This document shows positions 24,804 to 33,451 of a stretch of 64,000 bases of DNA, one piece after another. The notes beneath the pieces were generated by a model. That model worked only from the letters and a program-made list of their open reading frames with translations, had not been told where the DNA came from and searched no databases. Both the position numbers and the translations under genes were made by a program. This stretch comes from Planctomycetota bacterium. GTDB lineage: Bacteria; Planctomycetota; Phycisphaerae; Phycisphaerales; Phycisphaeraceae. The stretch is taken from positions 1 to 64,000 of the forward strand of contig JAJRRS010000152.1 in the NCBI GenBank assembly GCA_024279275.1, read 5' to 3'. The number at the start of each line of letters is the position of its first letter. Within the stretch, counting starts at the first letter, position 1.

Positions 24804-26069
24804 ATGAATCAATCAAACGAAACAGGCTCCGACACCCTCCTGGGCAAACTACTCGTCGAACGAGGACTCGCCACCAGCGACGACATCCAATCCTGCATCC
24901 AGGTCCAACGCGAAGTCTCCCTGGAGTCCAGCGTCGCAGACGAACAGGAAACCCCAAATCAACGCAGCCTCGCACAGGTGATGATCGACGAAGGCATCGT
25001 CACCCAGAAGCAGATCGACCGCATACGCCCCGAAGTCGAAGAGCAAAGCGGCAAACGCCAAATCCCCGGCTACCAGATCCTCGAACGGCTCGGCGCAGGT
25101 GCCATGGCCACCGTCTACAAAGCCAGACAACTCAGCCTCGACCGCATGGTCGCCGTCAAGGTCCTGCCCCGCAAACACACCAACAACGAAGACTTCGTCA
25201 GACGATTCTTCGACGAAGGCAAAGCCGCCGCCAAACTCAACCACCCCAACATCGTCGCCGCCATCGACGTCGGCCAGGCCGGCGAAACCTACTACTTCGT
25301 CATGGAATACGTCGAAGGCAGAAGCGTCTTCGAAGACATACAGGACAAAGGCCCCTACGCCGAAAAAGACGCTCTCAAGATCGCCATCGACATCGCCAAA
25401 GCCCTCGAACACGCACACAACGCAGGCTTCATCCACCGCGATGTCAAGCCTAAAAACATCATGCTCACCAACGACGACACCGCCAAGCTCGCCGACATGG
25501 GCCTCGCTCGCGCCATCTCCGACCGCGAAGCAGCCGAAGCAGAAGCCGGCAAAGCCTTCGGAACCCCCTACTACATCTCACCCGAACAAATCAAAGGCGA
25601 AGTCGATGTCGACAGACGCGCCGACATCTACAGCCTCGGTTGCACACTCCACCACATGGTCACAGGACGCGTCCCCTTCGACGGCTCAAACCCCTCAGCC
25701 GTCATGCGCAAACACCTCAACCAAGACCTCACCCCCGTAGACCACATCAACCACGACCTCACCAAAGGCCTCGCCGAAATTATCGAGGTCTGCATGGCGA
25801 AAAATCGCAAACAACGCTACGCCACCGCCAGCGACCTCCTCCAGGACCTCAAAGCCGTCGCCAAAGGCGAAGCACCCCCGTTCGCACGCAAAATGTTCGA
25901 CCTCTCAGAACTCTCCGCACTCGACCAATCCGCCGGCCCACTGGACATCGTCGCTCTCCCCCAGCCCGAACCCCTCATCGAATCCCCCCTCTTCTGGATC
26001 GCAGCCATCGGCTGGTTCGCCGTCGTCCTCCTCCTGGTCATCCTCCTGGTCACCCTCGCCTCAAACTGA
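24804..26069 (+). CDS. Membrane-anchored Ser/Thr protein kinase with GspE-N-like front domain
   Basis: 421 aa from the ATG giving MNQSNETGSDTLLGKLLVER. Residues ~8-85 resemble two MshEN/GspE-N-like helical motifs (LLGKLLVERGLATSDDIQSC; LAQVMIDEGIVTQKQIDRIR). The kinase domain follows (~95-355): loop LGAGAMATVYKA, VAVKVLPRK lysine, catalytic IHRDVKPKNIML, DMGLA in place of DFG, and GTPYYISPEQIKGEVDVDRR. A single membrane helix ends the protein (ESPLFWIAAIGWFAVVLLLV), with almost no outer segment. So it is likely a cytoplasmic kinase tethered by its tail. Target unknown. Third codon positions are strongly C-ended. Confidence 0.92.
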   Translation: MNQSNETGSDTLLGKLLVERGLATSDDIQSCIQVQREVSLESSVADEQETPNQRSLAQVMIDEGIVTQKQIDRIRPEVEEQSGKRQIPGYQILERLGAGAMATVYKARQLSLDRMVAVKVLPRKHTNNEDFVRRFFDEGKAAAKLNHPNIVAAIDVGQAGETYYFVMEYVEGRSVFEDIQDKGPYAEKDALKIAIDIAKALEHAHNAGFIHRDVKPKNIMLTNDDTAKLADMGLARAISDREAAEAEAGKAFGTPYYISPEQIKGEVDVDRRADIYSLGCTLHHMVTGRVPFDGSNPSAVMRKHLNQDLTPVDHINHDLTKGLAEIIEVCMAKNRKQRYATASDLLQDLKAVAKGEAPPFARKMFDLSELSALDQSAGPLDIVALPQPEPLIESPLFWIAAIGWFAVVLLLVILLVTLASN

Positions 26070-26080
26070 TCCCCCCCATC

Positions 26081-26103
26081 CCACGCCTGCGGCTTAGCGC
26101 CCC
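26081..26103. repeat. 23-bp dispersed repeat CCACGCYTGCGGYTTAGCGCCCC (copy 1)
   Basis: CCACGCCTGCGGCTTAGCGCCCC just after the kinase stop codon. Close or identical copies occur at 29416-29438, 33142-33164 and, inverted, 45539-45561, all in noncoding DNA at gene ends. Confidence 0.8.
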
Positions 26104-26138
26104 ATCCCCCTCCTCACATCATCAATCAATTCCCCCGC

Positions 26139-26176
26139 AAAGCCCGGTCATGGCCCTCCGGGCCTTGGCCGGGGTC
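26139..26176. repeat. 38-bp nested palindrome (copy 2)
   Basis: Same element as at 21527-21564 with loop TCC. The gap from 26070 to 26363 otherwise holds short AATCAGCAATCAGC-type repeats and no gene. Confidence 0.9.
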
Positions 26177-26363
26177 TCCCCTCCCACTCCCCAAATCAGC
26201 AATCAGCAACCGAAGGTCCGCGAAGCGAAATCACACATCATAAATCCACCCCTCCCCCCGCCCGATAACCCCCATCACGGGAACATTCCCGTCCCCCCAA
26301 CTGTTAACCCTCTGGACGCAACAGACGATACCTTTGAACAAGGGCATCCAGGGCTTTGACCTT

Positions 26364-26927
26364 ATGAACCCACATAACGACCACCCACAACCCGCCAATA
26401 CCAACCCACCAGCCACCAAAAAACCGTGGCCCTGGCGCTTTATCCTCCTGGTCACCCTCTTGGCAACCGGCGTCGCCTACGCAAGTTACGCACGAAGCAA
26501 CGGCAGACACGACAAAATCGCCTGGCGACATTCCTACAACCAGGCCACCATCGAAGCAGATGAAAACAACAAGCCCCTGCTCGTCTTCTTCACCGCCGAC
26601 TGGTGCGGACCCTGCAAACAAATGAAAACATGGGTCTTCTCAGATAAGCTCCTCGCCAACACCATCGAAGCAGCCTTCGTACCCGTCAAAATCGACCTCA
26701 CATCCCAAGGCCTACCCGACCAGCACATCGCCGATCGCTACAACGTCACCGCTATACCCACCCTCCTGACCTTGACCCCCGACGGCAAACAGATCAGCAT
26801 ATCCTCAGGCGCACTCACCAAAGACCAACTACTCGCCTGGCTTGATAACGCAAACCAACGCTACGCCAAATTAAAAACCGAACACGCCTCCGCAACCGCA
26901 CTCGTCCAGGAAAAACACGGAAACTAA
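26364..26927 (+). CDS. Membrane-anchored thioredoxin-fold protein
   Basis: 187 aa from the ATG giving MNPHNDHPQPANTNPPATKK; the ORF-track start is a TTG ten codons earlier. A Pro-rich cytoplasmic start is followed by one membrane helix (WPWRFILLVTLLATGVAYAS), then a thioredoxin domain with the redox motif FFTADWCGPCKQMKTWVFSD and the cis-Pro segment VTAIPTLLTLTPDG. It should face the periplasm and exchange disulfides, like the DsbD C-terminal domain or ResA-type proteins. No partner redox gene is adjacent. The next gene is transaldolase, ~120 bp on. Confidence 0.88.
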   Translation: MNPHNDHPQPANTNPPATKKPWPWRFILLVTLLATGVAYASYARSNGRHDKIAWRHSYNQATIEADENNKPLLVFFTADWCGPCKQMKTWVFSDKLLANTIEAAFVPVKIDLTSQGLPDQHIADRYNVTAIPTLLTLTPDGKQISISSGALTKDQLLAWLDNANQRYAKLKTEHASATALVQEKHGN

Positions 26928-27048
26928 ACCCACAACACTCTGACTTAAATCAACCGCTCCAACCCAGCCGCTTGCGGCTTCGCGATCCTAATATTAAATC
27001 GCCCGCACACACAGCCGGGAATGATCCACCACGAAAGGAACGACGACG

Positions 27049-28107
27049 ATGACCACACCACTACGTTCACTGATCGACTCAGGCACCAAGCTCTGGCTTG
27101 ATTCCATCGACCCCGAACTCACGACCAAGAACCGCGAGCTTGGCGCAACCGGCGCAACCTCCAACCCCATCATCATCTCCAACCTCATCAACACCGGCCG
27201 ATTCGACGCCATACTCGGCAGCTTCTTCCAAGCAGGTCACACCGACGAAGAAGTCGCCTGGCTCACCACCGACCACCTCGTCAAACAAGCTCAAGACGTC
27301 TTCCAACCCGTCTGGGAACAGACACAAGGCAACGACGGCTACGTCAGCTTCGAACTCGACCCCCTTCTCGAAGACGGCGAGCTGGGACCACCCCACGACC
27401 AACGCGTCAAACAATACATCGCTCTCGGCAAAAAATGGGCCGCCGGCCACACCAACCGCATGATCAAAGTCCCCGCCACCGCCGCAGGACTTGACGCCGT
27501 TGAAGAACTCGCCGCCGCAGGCATTACCCTCAACGTCACGCTCATCTTTTCCAAACGTCAATACGAACTGGCACGCGACGCCGTCTGGCGCGGTGCCCAA
27601 CGACGCAAGGACGGCCTCGACGGATTCAAGAGCGTCTACAGCATCTTCGTCTCACGCGTTGACGTCTACACCGAAAAACGTGTACCCAACCTTATCGACG
27701 CAGCCCAAGGCGAAGTCGGCATCGTCAACGTCAAACGACTCTGGCAAAATAACCAGGCCTTCTGGGCTGACAAGGGACTCAAGCTCGACCAGGAAATCAT
27801 CTTCGCATCCACCGGCACCAAGAAGCCGCAAGACCCCGCCGACAAATACGTCGGCGCTCTCGCCGGCAGCGACATCCAGACCAACCCACCCGCCACCAAC
27901 GACGCCATCCAACTCCTGGGCAACGCCTACACCCGCACCGTCGATCAACTCCCCCCCCAGGAAGTCCTCGACGACATCGACGCCAAGGTAGACCAGGACG
28001 CGCTCGAGCAGACCCTCATGGAGGAAGGCACCGCCAAGTTCGCCGACCCCCACAAAGCACTACTCGAACTCATCAGCACCAAACGTCAATCACTAGCAGC
28101 CGCCTAA
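27049..28107 (+). CDS. tal: Transaldolase
   Basis: 352 aa. [20 protein letters not shown] at the start with [13 protein letters not shown], and the Schiff-base lysine in [20 protein letters not shown], then [16 protein letters not shown]. Transaldolase moves a dihydroxyacetone unit between sedoheptulose 7-phosphate and glyceraldehyde 3-phosphate in the pentose phosphate pathway. The protein fits the ~350-380 aa class. AAGGA lies nine bases before the ATG. A terminator follows 30 bp after the stop. Confidence 0.94.
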   Translation: MTTPLRSLIDSGTKLWLDSIDPELTTKNRELGATGATSNPIIISNLINTGRFDAILGSFFQAGHTDEEVAWLTTDHLVKQAQDVFQPVWEQTQGNDGYVSFELDPLLEDGELGPPHDQRVKQYIALGKKWAAGHTNRMIKVPATAAGLDAVEELAAAGITLNVTLIFSKRQYELARDAVWRGAQRRKDGLDGFKSVYSIFVSRVDVYTEKRVPNLIDAAQGEVGIVNVKRLWQNNQAFWADKGLKLDQEIIFASTGTKKPQDPADKYVGALAGSDIQTNPPATNDAIQLLGNAYTRTVDQLPPQEVLDDIDAKVDQDALEQTLMEEGTAKFADPHKALLELISTKRQSLAAA

Positions 28108-28136
28108 CCAGCGACCCCTCAAAACAAACCCACCCC

Positions 28137-28167
28137 AAAGCCCCGCCCAAACGGCGGGGCTTTTTTT
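28137..28167 (+). terminator. Intrinsic terminator of tal
   Basis: AAAGCCCCGCC-CAAA-CGGCGGGGCTTT: an 11-bp stem-type hairpin with a 4-5-base loop followed by seven T, about 30 bp after the transaldolase stop codon. Confidence 0.93.
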
Positions 28168-28180
28168 CCGCCCCTCCTCC

Positions 28181-28211
28181 CCGTTTAGCGGCGGATCGTA
28201 GATCCGCGCGT
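28181..28211. repeat. 31-bp palindromic repeat (copy 1)
   Basis: CCGTTTAGCGGCGGATCGTA then GATCCGCGCGT, with GCGGATC/GATCCGC arms around GTA. A copy with one base changed (GCA loop) lies at 29488-29518. The two copies bracket the prepilin-like gene 28338-29375. Confidence 0.9.
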
Positions 28212-28256
28212 CCCCCCACACCCCCATAATTCTCCCCAATTCAAACTATTTACAGC

Positions 28257-28283
28257 GTGACAACCGACTACCAACGCTATACT
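28257..28283 (+). promoter_or_regulatory. Possible promoter of the first prepilin-like gene
   Basis: GTGACA, 15 bases, TATACT. The -10 matches five of six bases; the -35 and the spacing are weak. It lies ~55 bp before the only ATG available for the gene. Confidence 0.35.
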
Positions 28284-28337
28284 TAATCAAGACGACAAGC
28301 GATACACCCCCCGCTAATTTTGCCCGTGTAAACACAC

Positions 28338-29375
28338 ATGTTCACGCATACCCCACCCCCCCACCCACGAAGCGCCGCAACTTGTCGCGTTTCCCAACCC
28401 CCATTTCCTGCTTTTCCTGATTCCCAGTTTTCCTGCTTTCGCACCACCGCTTTCACACTCATCGAACTGCTCGTCGTCATCTCCATCATCGCTCTACTCG
28501 TCGGCATCCTCCTCCCCGCACTGGGCGCAGCACGCAAAACCGCACAAGCAGCCGTCTGCCTCGGACACGAACGCGGGCTCGGCCAAGCCGTCGCCTCCTA
28601 CACCACCGACGAACGTAACTTCCTGCCAGGCCCAAACACCTCCGGCGCCTACCTCTGGAAAAACAACGCCTACCAATCCAACCGCCCCAACGAACCCGTA
28701 CAAAGCTGGGACTGGATCTCACCCACACTCGGCAACTCAATCGGCTTCTCCGAAAACCCCACCACACGCTACCGCGACATCTTCCAAACCGAATTCAAGT
28801 GCCCCGCCAACGACCAGTTCTACGACGGCAAATACGCCGGCCCCGACATCGGCATCGACCCCGCCAGCCTACCCATGAGTAGCTACACCTCATCCATCGG
28901 CTTCCACGGCGGCAGCAACCCCGGCGATTTTTCTCCCGTCTTCCCCATCACCAACGCACTGATACTCCCCGAAAACACCGGCTCAAAACTTGACGCAATG
29001 GGACCCCCTTCAATCAAGATGTGGGCCATGGACGGCTCTCGCTACGTCAACACACAGGGTGTCATCACCTTCGACACCCTCACCAAAGGCAACATCCAGG
29101 GCGGCAACTTCATGACCCGCAGCCCCGCCGTCGCCACACGACTAAGTAACGGCAGCCCACACCGCGTCGACAACAACGGCGATCTCGTCGAAGCCTCCAA
29201 ACGCACCGGCTTTAGACACAGCGAAAAAATGAACGGCGTCTTCCTCGACGGTCACGCCGAAGCCTTCGACAACGATTCCTCTAGAAACCCCGAATACTAC
29301 TTCCCCACCGGCTCCAAAATACGCACACCAACCTTCTTCGTCGCCCCAGTAACCTTCGGCCAAACCCTCCGCTAA
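28338..29375 (+). CDS. Prepilin-type (pseudopilin-like) H-X9-DG protein
   Basis: 345 aa. An unusually long Pro/Ser-rich leader (~38 residues) precedes the prepilin motif AFTLIELLVVISIIALLVGI, whose cleavage site has Ala instead of the usual Gly. The exposed domain ends with HSEKMNGVFLDGHAEAF, a perfect H-X9-DG motif characteristic of the large planctomycete family of DUF1559-like prepilins. Such proteins are thought to be exported and processed by prepilin peptidase; individual roles are unknown. The leader codons include the dispersed repeat GAAGCGCCGCAACTTGTCGCG, so the true start is uncertain and may have been altered by that insertion. Confidence 0.85.
   Translation: MFTHTPPPHPRSAATCRVSQPPFPAFPDSQFSCFRTTAFTLIELLVVISIIALLVGILLPALGAARKTAQAAVCLGHERGLGQAVASYTTDERNFLPGPNTSGAYLWKNNAYQSNRPNEPVQSWDWISPTLGNSIGFSENPTTRYRDIFQTEFKCPANDQFYDGKYAGPDIGIDPASLPMSSYTSSIGFHGGSNPGDFSPVFPITNALILPENTGSKLDAMGPPSIKMWAMDGSRYVNTQGVITFDTLTKGNIQGGNFMTRSPAVATRLSNGSPHRVDNNGDLVEASKRTGFRHSEKMNGVFLDGHAEAFDNDSSRNPEYYFPTGSKIRTPTFFVAPVTFGQTLR
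28369..28389. repeat. GAAGCGCCGCGACTTGTCGCG repeat (copy 1, inside prepilin leader)
   Basis: GAAGCGCCGCAACTTGTCGCG; other copies at 36129-36148 (plus orientation) and 42699-42718 (inverted). The core GCGACTTGTCGC is a palindrome. This copy has one mismatch and is translated as part of the prepilin leader. Confidence 0.8.
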
Positions 29376-29415
29376 CCCCCCCCCCCACACTCACTCACTT
29401 CCCCCCTCCAAAAAA

Positions 29416-29438
29416 CCACGCTTGCGGTTTAGCGCCCC
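29416..29438. repeat. 23-bp dispersed repeat (copy 2)
   Basis: CCACGCTTGCGGTTTAGCGCCCC, about 40 bp after the stop of the prepilin-like gene 28338-29375. It is identical over all 23 bases to the copies at 33142 and, inverted, 45539. Confidence 0.85.
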
Positions 29439-29487
29439 ATCCCCTCTTCAACTCAACACTCACACCTCCCCACCAAAACCACACCCC

Positions 29488-29518
29488 CCGTTTAGCGGCG
29501 GATCGCAGATCCGCGCGT
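29488..29518. repeat. 31-bp palindromic repeat (copy 2)
   Basis: CCGTTTAGCGGCGGATCGCA then GATCCGCGCGT, the partner of 28181-28211. It lies in the gap between the two convergent prepilin-like genes. Confidence 0.9.
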
Positions 29519-29594
29519 TGACCAACGGGCCAAACCCTCAGATAACCGCTAAACCCTGACCGCCACAATCACCCCTTCACACCCCAAGCCCGAA

Positions 29595-30581
29595 TCAAGG
29601 CGCATCAATAATCGTCGGCGTCATCGCCGCAGGATCCCATATCCGCCCATACTCAAACCGCCGCGACGAACCCGCTATCGTGAAGCCACGCACATACTTG
29701 TAAATCTCTTCATCCGCTTTTTGTCGCAACTCCCCGTGACCATCCGCAAACCCATACGCCGCCTGATTGCTGTGATAAAACTTAACACGATCGACGAACC
29801 CCGAGTTCCCGCCCGGCAGATCGCTCCAGAAATCCATGAAGTACCCATCGTTCACCCCCCGCGGTGGTGACCCGTCAGAAGTCGAATCCGGCGTCCCACC
29901 CTCATCCATCAGAAAAATCAGGTTCGACGGCTCACGGAACTGCGGCGTCTTGGGATAACGCACCAATAGATTCCTGCTCGGCCCAACAACCGCCTCATAC
30001 GCAGGCTCCATCGATGTTCGCGGCGCACTCGTGATCACTTTCCGATACAGGTGATGGCTGATCGTGTAACTAAGATTACTCCCACGATGCTCCCAGGGAT
30101 CACTCGGACACACAAAGACATTCTTCTCTGGCGTGTACTGAAACAAACTCCCGTCCGCGAGATCAATATTCGGCGGATCCTCCGTTGTATTCAGATAGTC
30201 CCCCGAGGGAATCCACGAACCCGTGTAGTCGTTCCGGATGTCCGTCGTACCACGCTTGGACCACCCCGGCCACCACTCACCGTTGTCCGTCCCATACGCC
30301 ACGAACGCCGTCGAAAGGTTCTTCTGATGTGTCAAACACACAAGACCACGCGCAGACTCACGCGCCGCCCCCAACGCAGGCAGCAAGATCCCCACCAACA
30401 ACGCAATAATCGAAATCACCACCAACAACTCGATCAACGTAAACCCACGACCCACACGCCCCCCAATGCCCACGCTCTCCAAACGCGGCACCGCCCCCGA
30501 TACACCCAATACCCCCCGCGCCCACGCAGCCGTCTTACACATACAGATCATGCTCTTAACTCCCAATAGTTTGATGGGCAC
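29595..30581 (-). CDS. Prepilin-type (pseudopilin-like) H-X9-DG protein
   Basis: 328 aa. A ~46-residue leader with basic residues (GIGGRVGRG) precedes GFTLIELLVVISIIALLVGI with the normal Gly cleavage site. Near the C terminus HSNQAAYGFADGHGEL is again H-X9-DG. It is convergent with the related gene at 28338 and shares only the N-terminal helix and C-terminal motif. An internal start at MICMCKTAAW (residue 11) is possible. The function would be in the pseudopilin class of surface or secretion-associated proteins. The substrate and role are unknown. Confidence 0.87.
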   Translation of the reverse strand: MPIKLLGVKSMICMCKTAAWARGVLGVSGAVPRLESVGIGGRVGRGFTLIELLVVISIIALLVGILLPALGAARESARGLVCLTHQKNLSTAFVAYGTDNGEWWPGWSKRGTTDIRNDYTGSWIPSGDYLNTTEDPPNIDLADGSLFQYTPEKNVFVCPSDPWEHRGSNLSYTISHHLYRKVITSAPRTSMEPAYEAVVGPSRNLLVRYPKTPQFREPSNLIFLMDEGGTPDSTSDGSPPRGVNDGYFMDFWSDLPGGNSGFVDRVKFYHSNQAAYGFADGHGELRQKADEEIYKYVRGFTIAGSSRRFEYGRIWDPAAMTPTIIDAP

Positions 30582-30992
30582 CGCCGAAGCAACTGATATG
30601 AGATGCCGAAATGAATGCGCTACAGATATCTCTGAAGCCGCGCCCTGACCATAATGACACCATTATCCTACAATCATCCCGCCCGCTTTCGCAACATAAT
30701 TATGCGATTGCCGTGAATTTAGCTTGCCATCTCAGAATAAATTTCATCTTTTGATTTGCCTTGCGAACCTACCAATCACGCACCCGCAGGTATTTACAGA
30801 GGGGCTTCGCTAAAAACCATTTCCACATACTCAATCCCCCACGACTAGCCGCCTACAACTTCGCTAGCTCAACCGTTATCCCGGGATCAGGTGTTTTACG
30901 GCTTACAAGAACTTTTCCCTTGGATTCTTCCCGATCTACCACTATTATCATCCTGTGGGGCGGCACGTCAGATATCAATTCGTGAGGGTGGA
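30582..30992. other. AT-richer divergent intergenic region
   Basis: About 410 bp between the divergent prepilin-like and PEP-CTERM genes. It is richer in A and T than its surroundings. It holds a likely plus-strand promoter (30920-30948). On the minus strand a weaker candidate TTGCGA-18-TAGGAT occurs near 30670-30700. No small ORF with convincing features was found. Confidence 0.5.
30920..30948 (+). promoter_or_regulatory. Promoter of the PEP-CTERM/dockerin-like gene
   Basis: TTGGAT, 17 bases, TATTAT (five of six at -10), with the ATG about 45 bp after the -10 and a GAGGGTGGA ribosome-binding site directly before it. Confidence 0.5.
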
Positions 30993-31661
30993 ATGAAATA
31001 TCAACTAAGCATACTTTCGACCGTATCGCTCCTCGCGACACTCGCACCCCCCGCCGCACACGCCGCCATCATCGGGGCCCAGGCACAGTTGATCGAAAAC
31101 TTCCACAACGTCGGCGGCACCGTCACCATCATCGACAATGACACCTTCCGCGTCGATAACTTCACCTACGACGGCGGCGGACCCCTGGTCTACTTCTATC
31201 TGGCCCCAGAAGAAACCAACGCATCCTTCACCACAGGCCTGGAAATCTCCCCCCTGCTCAACGGCACCATCTTCGACGGCACACAAGGACCACTCTTCTT
31301 CGACCTACCCGCTGGCGAAACCTTTGACAGCTACAATGCCATCTCCGTCTGGTGCGCACAGTTCAATGCCAACTTCGGTTCAGCCACATTCAACCCCGTC
31401 CAAGGCGACCTCGACGCCGACGGCTTCGTCGGCATCAACGACCTGAATATCGTGCTAACCGCATGGAACATGAACACACCGCCCGCCGACCCGATGGCCG
31501 ACCCCTCAGCCGACGGCTTCGTCGGCATCGACGACCTTAACTTCGTACTGAGCAACTGGAACGCAGGCTCCCCACCACCACCAGCAACCTCCACCATCCC
31601 AGAACCCGCAACCGCCGCGCTCCTTTGCTGCGCGGGCTTGACCCTCTTACGTCGCCGCTGA
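30993..31661 (+). CDS. PEP-CTERM protein with dockerin-like calcium repeats
   Basis: 222 aa from the ATG giving MKYQLSILSTVSLLATLAPP; GAGGGTGGA precedes it. Order: signal peptide (to about AHA at 23), a ~110-residue beta-rich domain I do not recognise, then two EF-hand-like repeats typical of type I dockerin (QGDLDADGFVGINDLNIVLT; PSADGFVGIDDLNFVLSNWN), a Pro-rich linker, and a PEP-CTERM sorting tail (IPEPATAALLCCAGLTLLRR). The tail marks it for exosortase-type cell-surface sorting. The dockerin-like pair may bind calcium or a cohesin-like partner. Confidence 0.88.
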   Translation: MKYQLSILSTVSLLATLAPPAAHAAIIGAQAQLIENFHNVGGTVTIIDNDTFRVDNFTYDGGGPLVYFYLAPEETNASFTTGLEISPLLNGTIFDGTQGPLFFDLPAGETFDSYNAISVWCAQFNANFGSATFNPVQGDLDADGFVGINDLNIVLTAWNMNTPPADPMADPSADGFVGIDDLNFVLSNWNAGSPPPPATSTIPEPATAALLCCAGLTLLRRR

Positions 31662-31682
31662 ACCGCATACCTCCCCCGACAC

Positions 31683-31731
31683 ACCGGGGGGTGCCGGGGG
31701 ATGCCGGGGGACCGGGGGACCGGGGGATGCC
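31683..31731. repeat. G-run minisatellite after the PEP-CTERM gene
   Basis: CCGGGGGG-TG, CCGGGGG-AT-G, CCGGGGG-A, CCGGGGG-A, CCGGGGG-AT-G: five units of 8-10 bp, each with 5-6 G, between two convergent genes. The sequence resembles the coding repeats at 56551-56588. Confidence 0.85.
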
Positions 31732-31744
31732 GAAAGCGTAAAGC

Positions 31745-33022
31745 CTACTCCAGGCTCGCGCCGTTCGGTAAAGTCACCCGCGGCGCATCCTCACCATCAA
31801 TCTCCCTCAGATTCCCCAACGGATCCTTCTGCAACCGCAAAAACTTAAACCCAAGCAGCCGTGCCTTCCCCGCCGCATCACGCTCAGCATTATTCGCTAT
31901 CGAACGCGCAATATATTCATCGATCGGCTCCTCCCGAACCTCCGGCCTAGCCGAATGAATCAGATGCACCTCACCATCATCACCCAACACGATCAGCCCC
32001 GTGTGCCCCACCCACGCGCTACCACCAAATATATCCTCCATCGAACCCGCCGCCGCACCCCCGCTACCCCCCGCATTTCGGCCTCCCCGACCCCCGTGCC
32101 CAGCCACCTTCTTCTTACCGGGCGTTTCACCGGGGGTCCCCCGCACAATATTCACAAAATCCCCATCCCGTAACCGCCCCTTCGCCATCTCAATATCCTC
32201 AAACCGAATAAACTCATGCACGTATTTCTGCACCGGGATATCCGTCTCCAGCTTGTACCGCCCACGCAAAAACTTCGCACGATCCACCTTCTGCTCAAAA
32301 CGCGCCGTCCGACCACGCGCAAGCTCAGCCGTAATATCACGCACCAGCCAACCGTTGTTCGGGTTCCAGTCCGCCTCCGTGTAATGGTTCCGCGTCACCA
32401 CCCCGATCCGCCCATCCTTATAACGGATCCGCTGCAGCATCCGGATAAAATCTTCCCAATTCCCCGTCAACGCCATCGCATAAGTATGCTCCGCATACAC
32501 CAGACAATCGCTCTTGCCCAGACTATAAATCGGCTGCGGATCGTAATGCTCAAAAGGCATCTCACCCAACAAATACAACTCATAAGGCTGACCAATATTC
32601 TTCCGCGCCAGATGCGCCACACGCCTGGGCAACTCAGGCTCAAACACACACAAATACCGCAGATATAGATCCACCTCACCCTCATCAAACTCATACAACG
32701 GCTTCGCAATCAAACCCACCAACACCTTCGGATCAATCCCCGCCTCATCACATATCCGCCGCTGCTTACGAGTCAACCCCACACGCCTGGGCTTCGCCTT
32801 GAGTACCTCAGCCTCCTGCTCCCCCTTGAGCAATTCAAGCTGCGCCTCCAGTTCCTTAACCCTCGCATCGATCTGTGCCTGGGCCGTCAACTGCTCCGCC
32901 GGCTGCGTCCCCGCCACATTGTCAGGAGCAACTCCGGGGGCCGCATCCTGACACCACCCCACCGATCCCATCGAAAGCACCAAAGCCAACCCCAACAACG
33001 CGCTTGTCTTAAAGTAGTTCAT
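31745..33022 (-). CDS. DUF1460 (amidase-like, NlpC/P60-related) secreted protein
   Basis: 425 aa from the ATG giving MNYFKTSALLGLALVLSMGS, a signal peptide ending near GWCQ. A coiled, Gln/Glu-rich stretch follows (~40-75), then the DUF1460 region: YSLGKSDCLVYAEHTYAMAL with a candidate catalytic Cys, FIRMLQRIRYKDGRIGVVTR, NHYTEADWNPNNGWLVRDIT, and a late WVGHTGLIVLGDDGEVHLIH with candidate His. A Gly-rich insertion (GHGGRGGRNAGGSGGAAAGS) interrupts it. Family members are predicted cysteine amidases acting on peptidoglycan; the activity is inferred. Confidence 0.8.
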   Translation of the reverse strand: MNYFKTSALLGLALVLSMGSVGWCQDAAPGVAPDNVAGTQPAEQLTAQAQIDARVKELEAQLELLKGEQEAEVLKAKPRRVGLTRKQRRICDEAGIDPKVLVGLIAKPLYEFDEGEVDLYLRYLCVFEPELPRRVAHLARKNIGQPYELYLLGEMPFEHYDPQPIYSLGKSDCLVYAEHTYAMALTGNWEDFIRMLQRIRYKDGRIGVVTRNHYTEADWNPNNGWLVRDITAELARGRTARFEQKVDRAKFLRGRYKLETDIPVQKYVHEFIRFEDIEMAKGRLRDGDFVNIVRGTPGETPGKKKVAGHGGRGGRNAGGSGGAAAGSMEDIFGGSAWVGHTGLIVLGDDGEVHLIHSARPEVREEPIDEYIARSIANNAERDAAGKARLLGFKFLRLQKDPLGNLREIDGEDAPRVTLPNGASLE

Positions 33023-33451
33023 CCCCCAATCATACCCCCACCCAAACCCTTTCACACCCCCACCCAATCCCCAAGCCGCAAGGCCGCGAAGCTGCCGCGG
33101 TTCCCCCCAACACTTCCCCCACCACGCTTAAATCCCAAAACCCACGCTTGCGGTTTAGCGCCCCCTCCCCTCTTCACATCAGCAATCAGCACTCATAAAT
33201 CAGACATGCCTTCTACCCCACCTCCGACCTCTACAACTCCGTCCTATTCTTATCCGTGTTTATCTGTGCTCATCCCTGTTACCCGTCTTGGAATCCCGCC
33301 ATCATCTTCTTCATCCGTTTGTATCCGAACCCATCCGAATTAATCCCCATCCCCACCCCGACTATTTCTCTCCATTCTTATCACCGTTCATCAGCGTTCA
33401 TCCCTGTTACACCTCCTCATCCCCCATCCCCCCTTCCCCTACAATACCCCC
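33023..33451. other. Noncoding repeat-rich gap
   Basis: No gene seen in ~430 bp. It holds one 23-bp repeat (33142-33164), ATCAGCAATCAGCACTCATAAATCAG text, and phrases such as GTTCATCAGCGTTCATCCCTGTTA that recur, inverted, at about 45.4 kb. Confidence 0.6.
33142..33164. repeat. 23-bp dispersed repeat (copy 3)
   Basis: CCACGCTTGCGGTTTAGCGCCCC, about 120 bp upstream of the DUF1460 gene in the gap before the RbgA/YlqF gene. It is identical to the copy at 29416. CCACGCTTAAATCCC just before it may be a partial unit. Confidence 0.85.
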
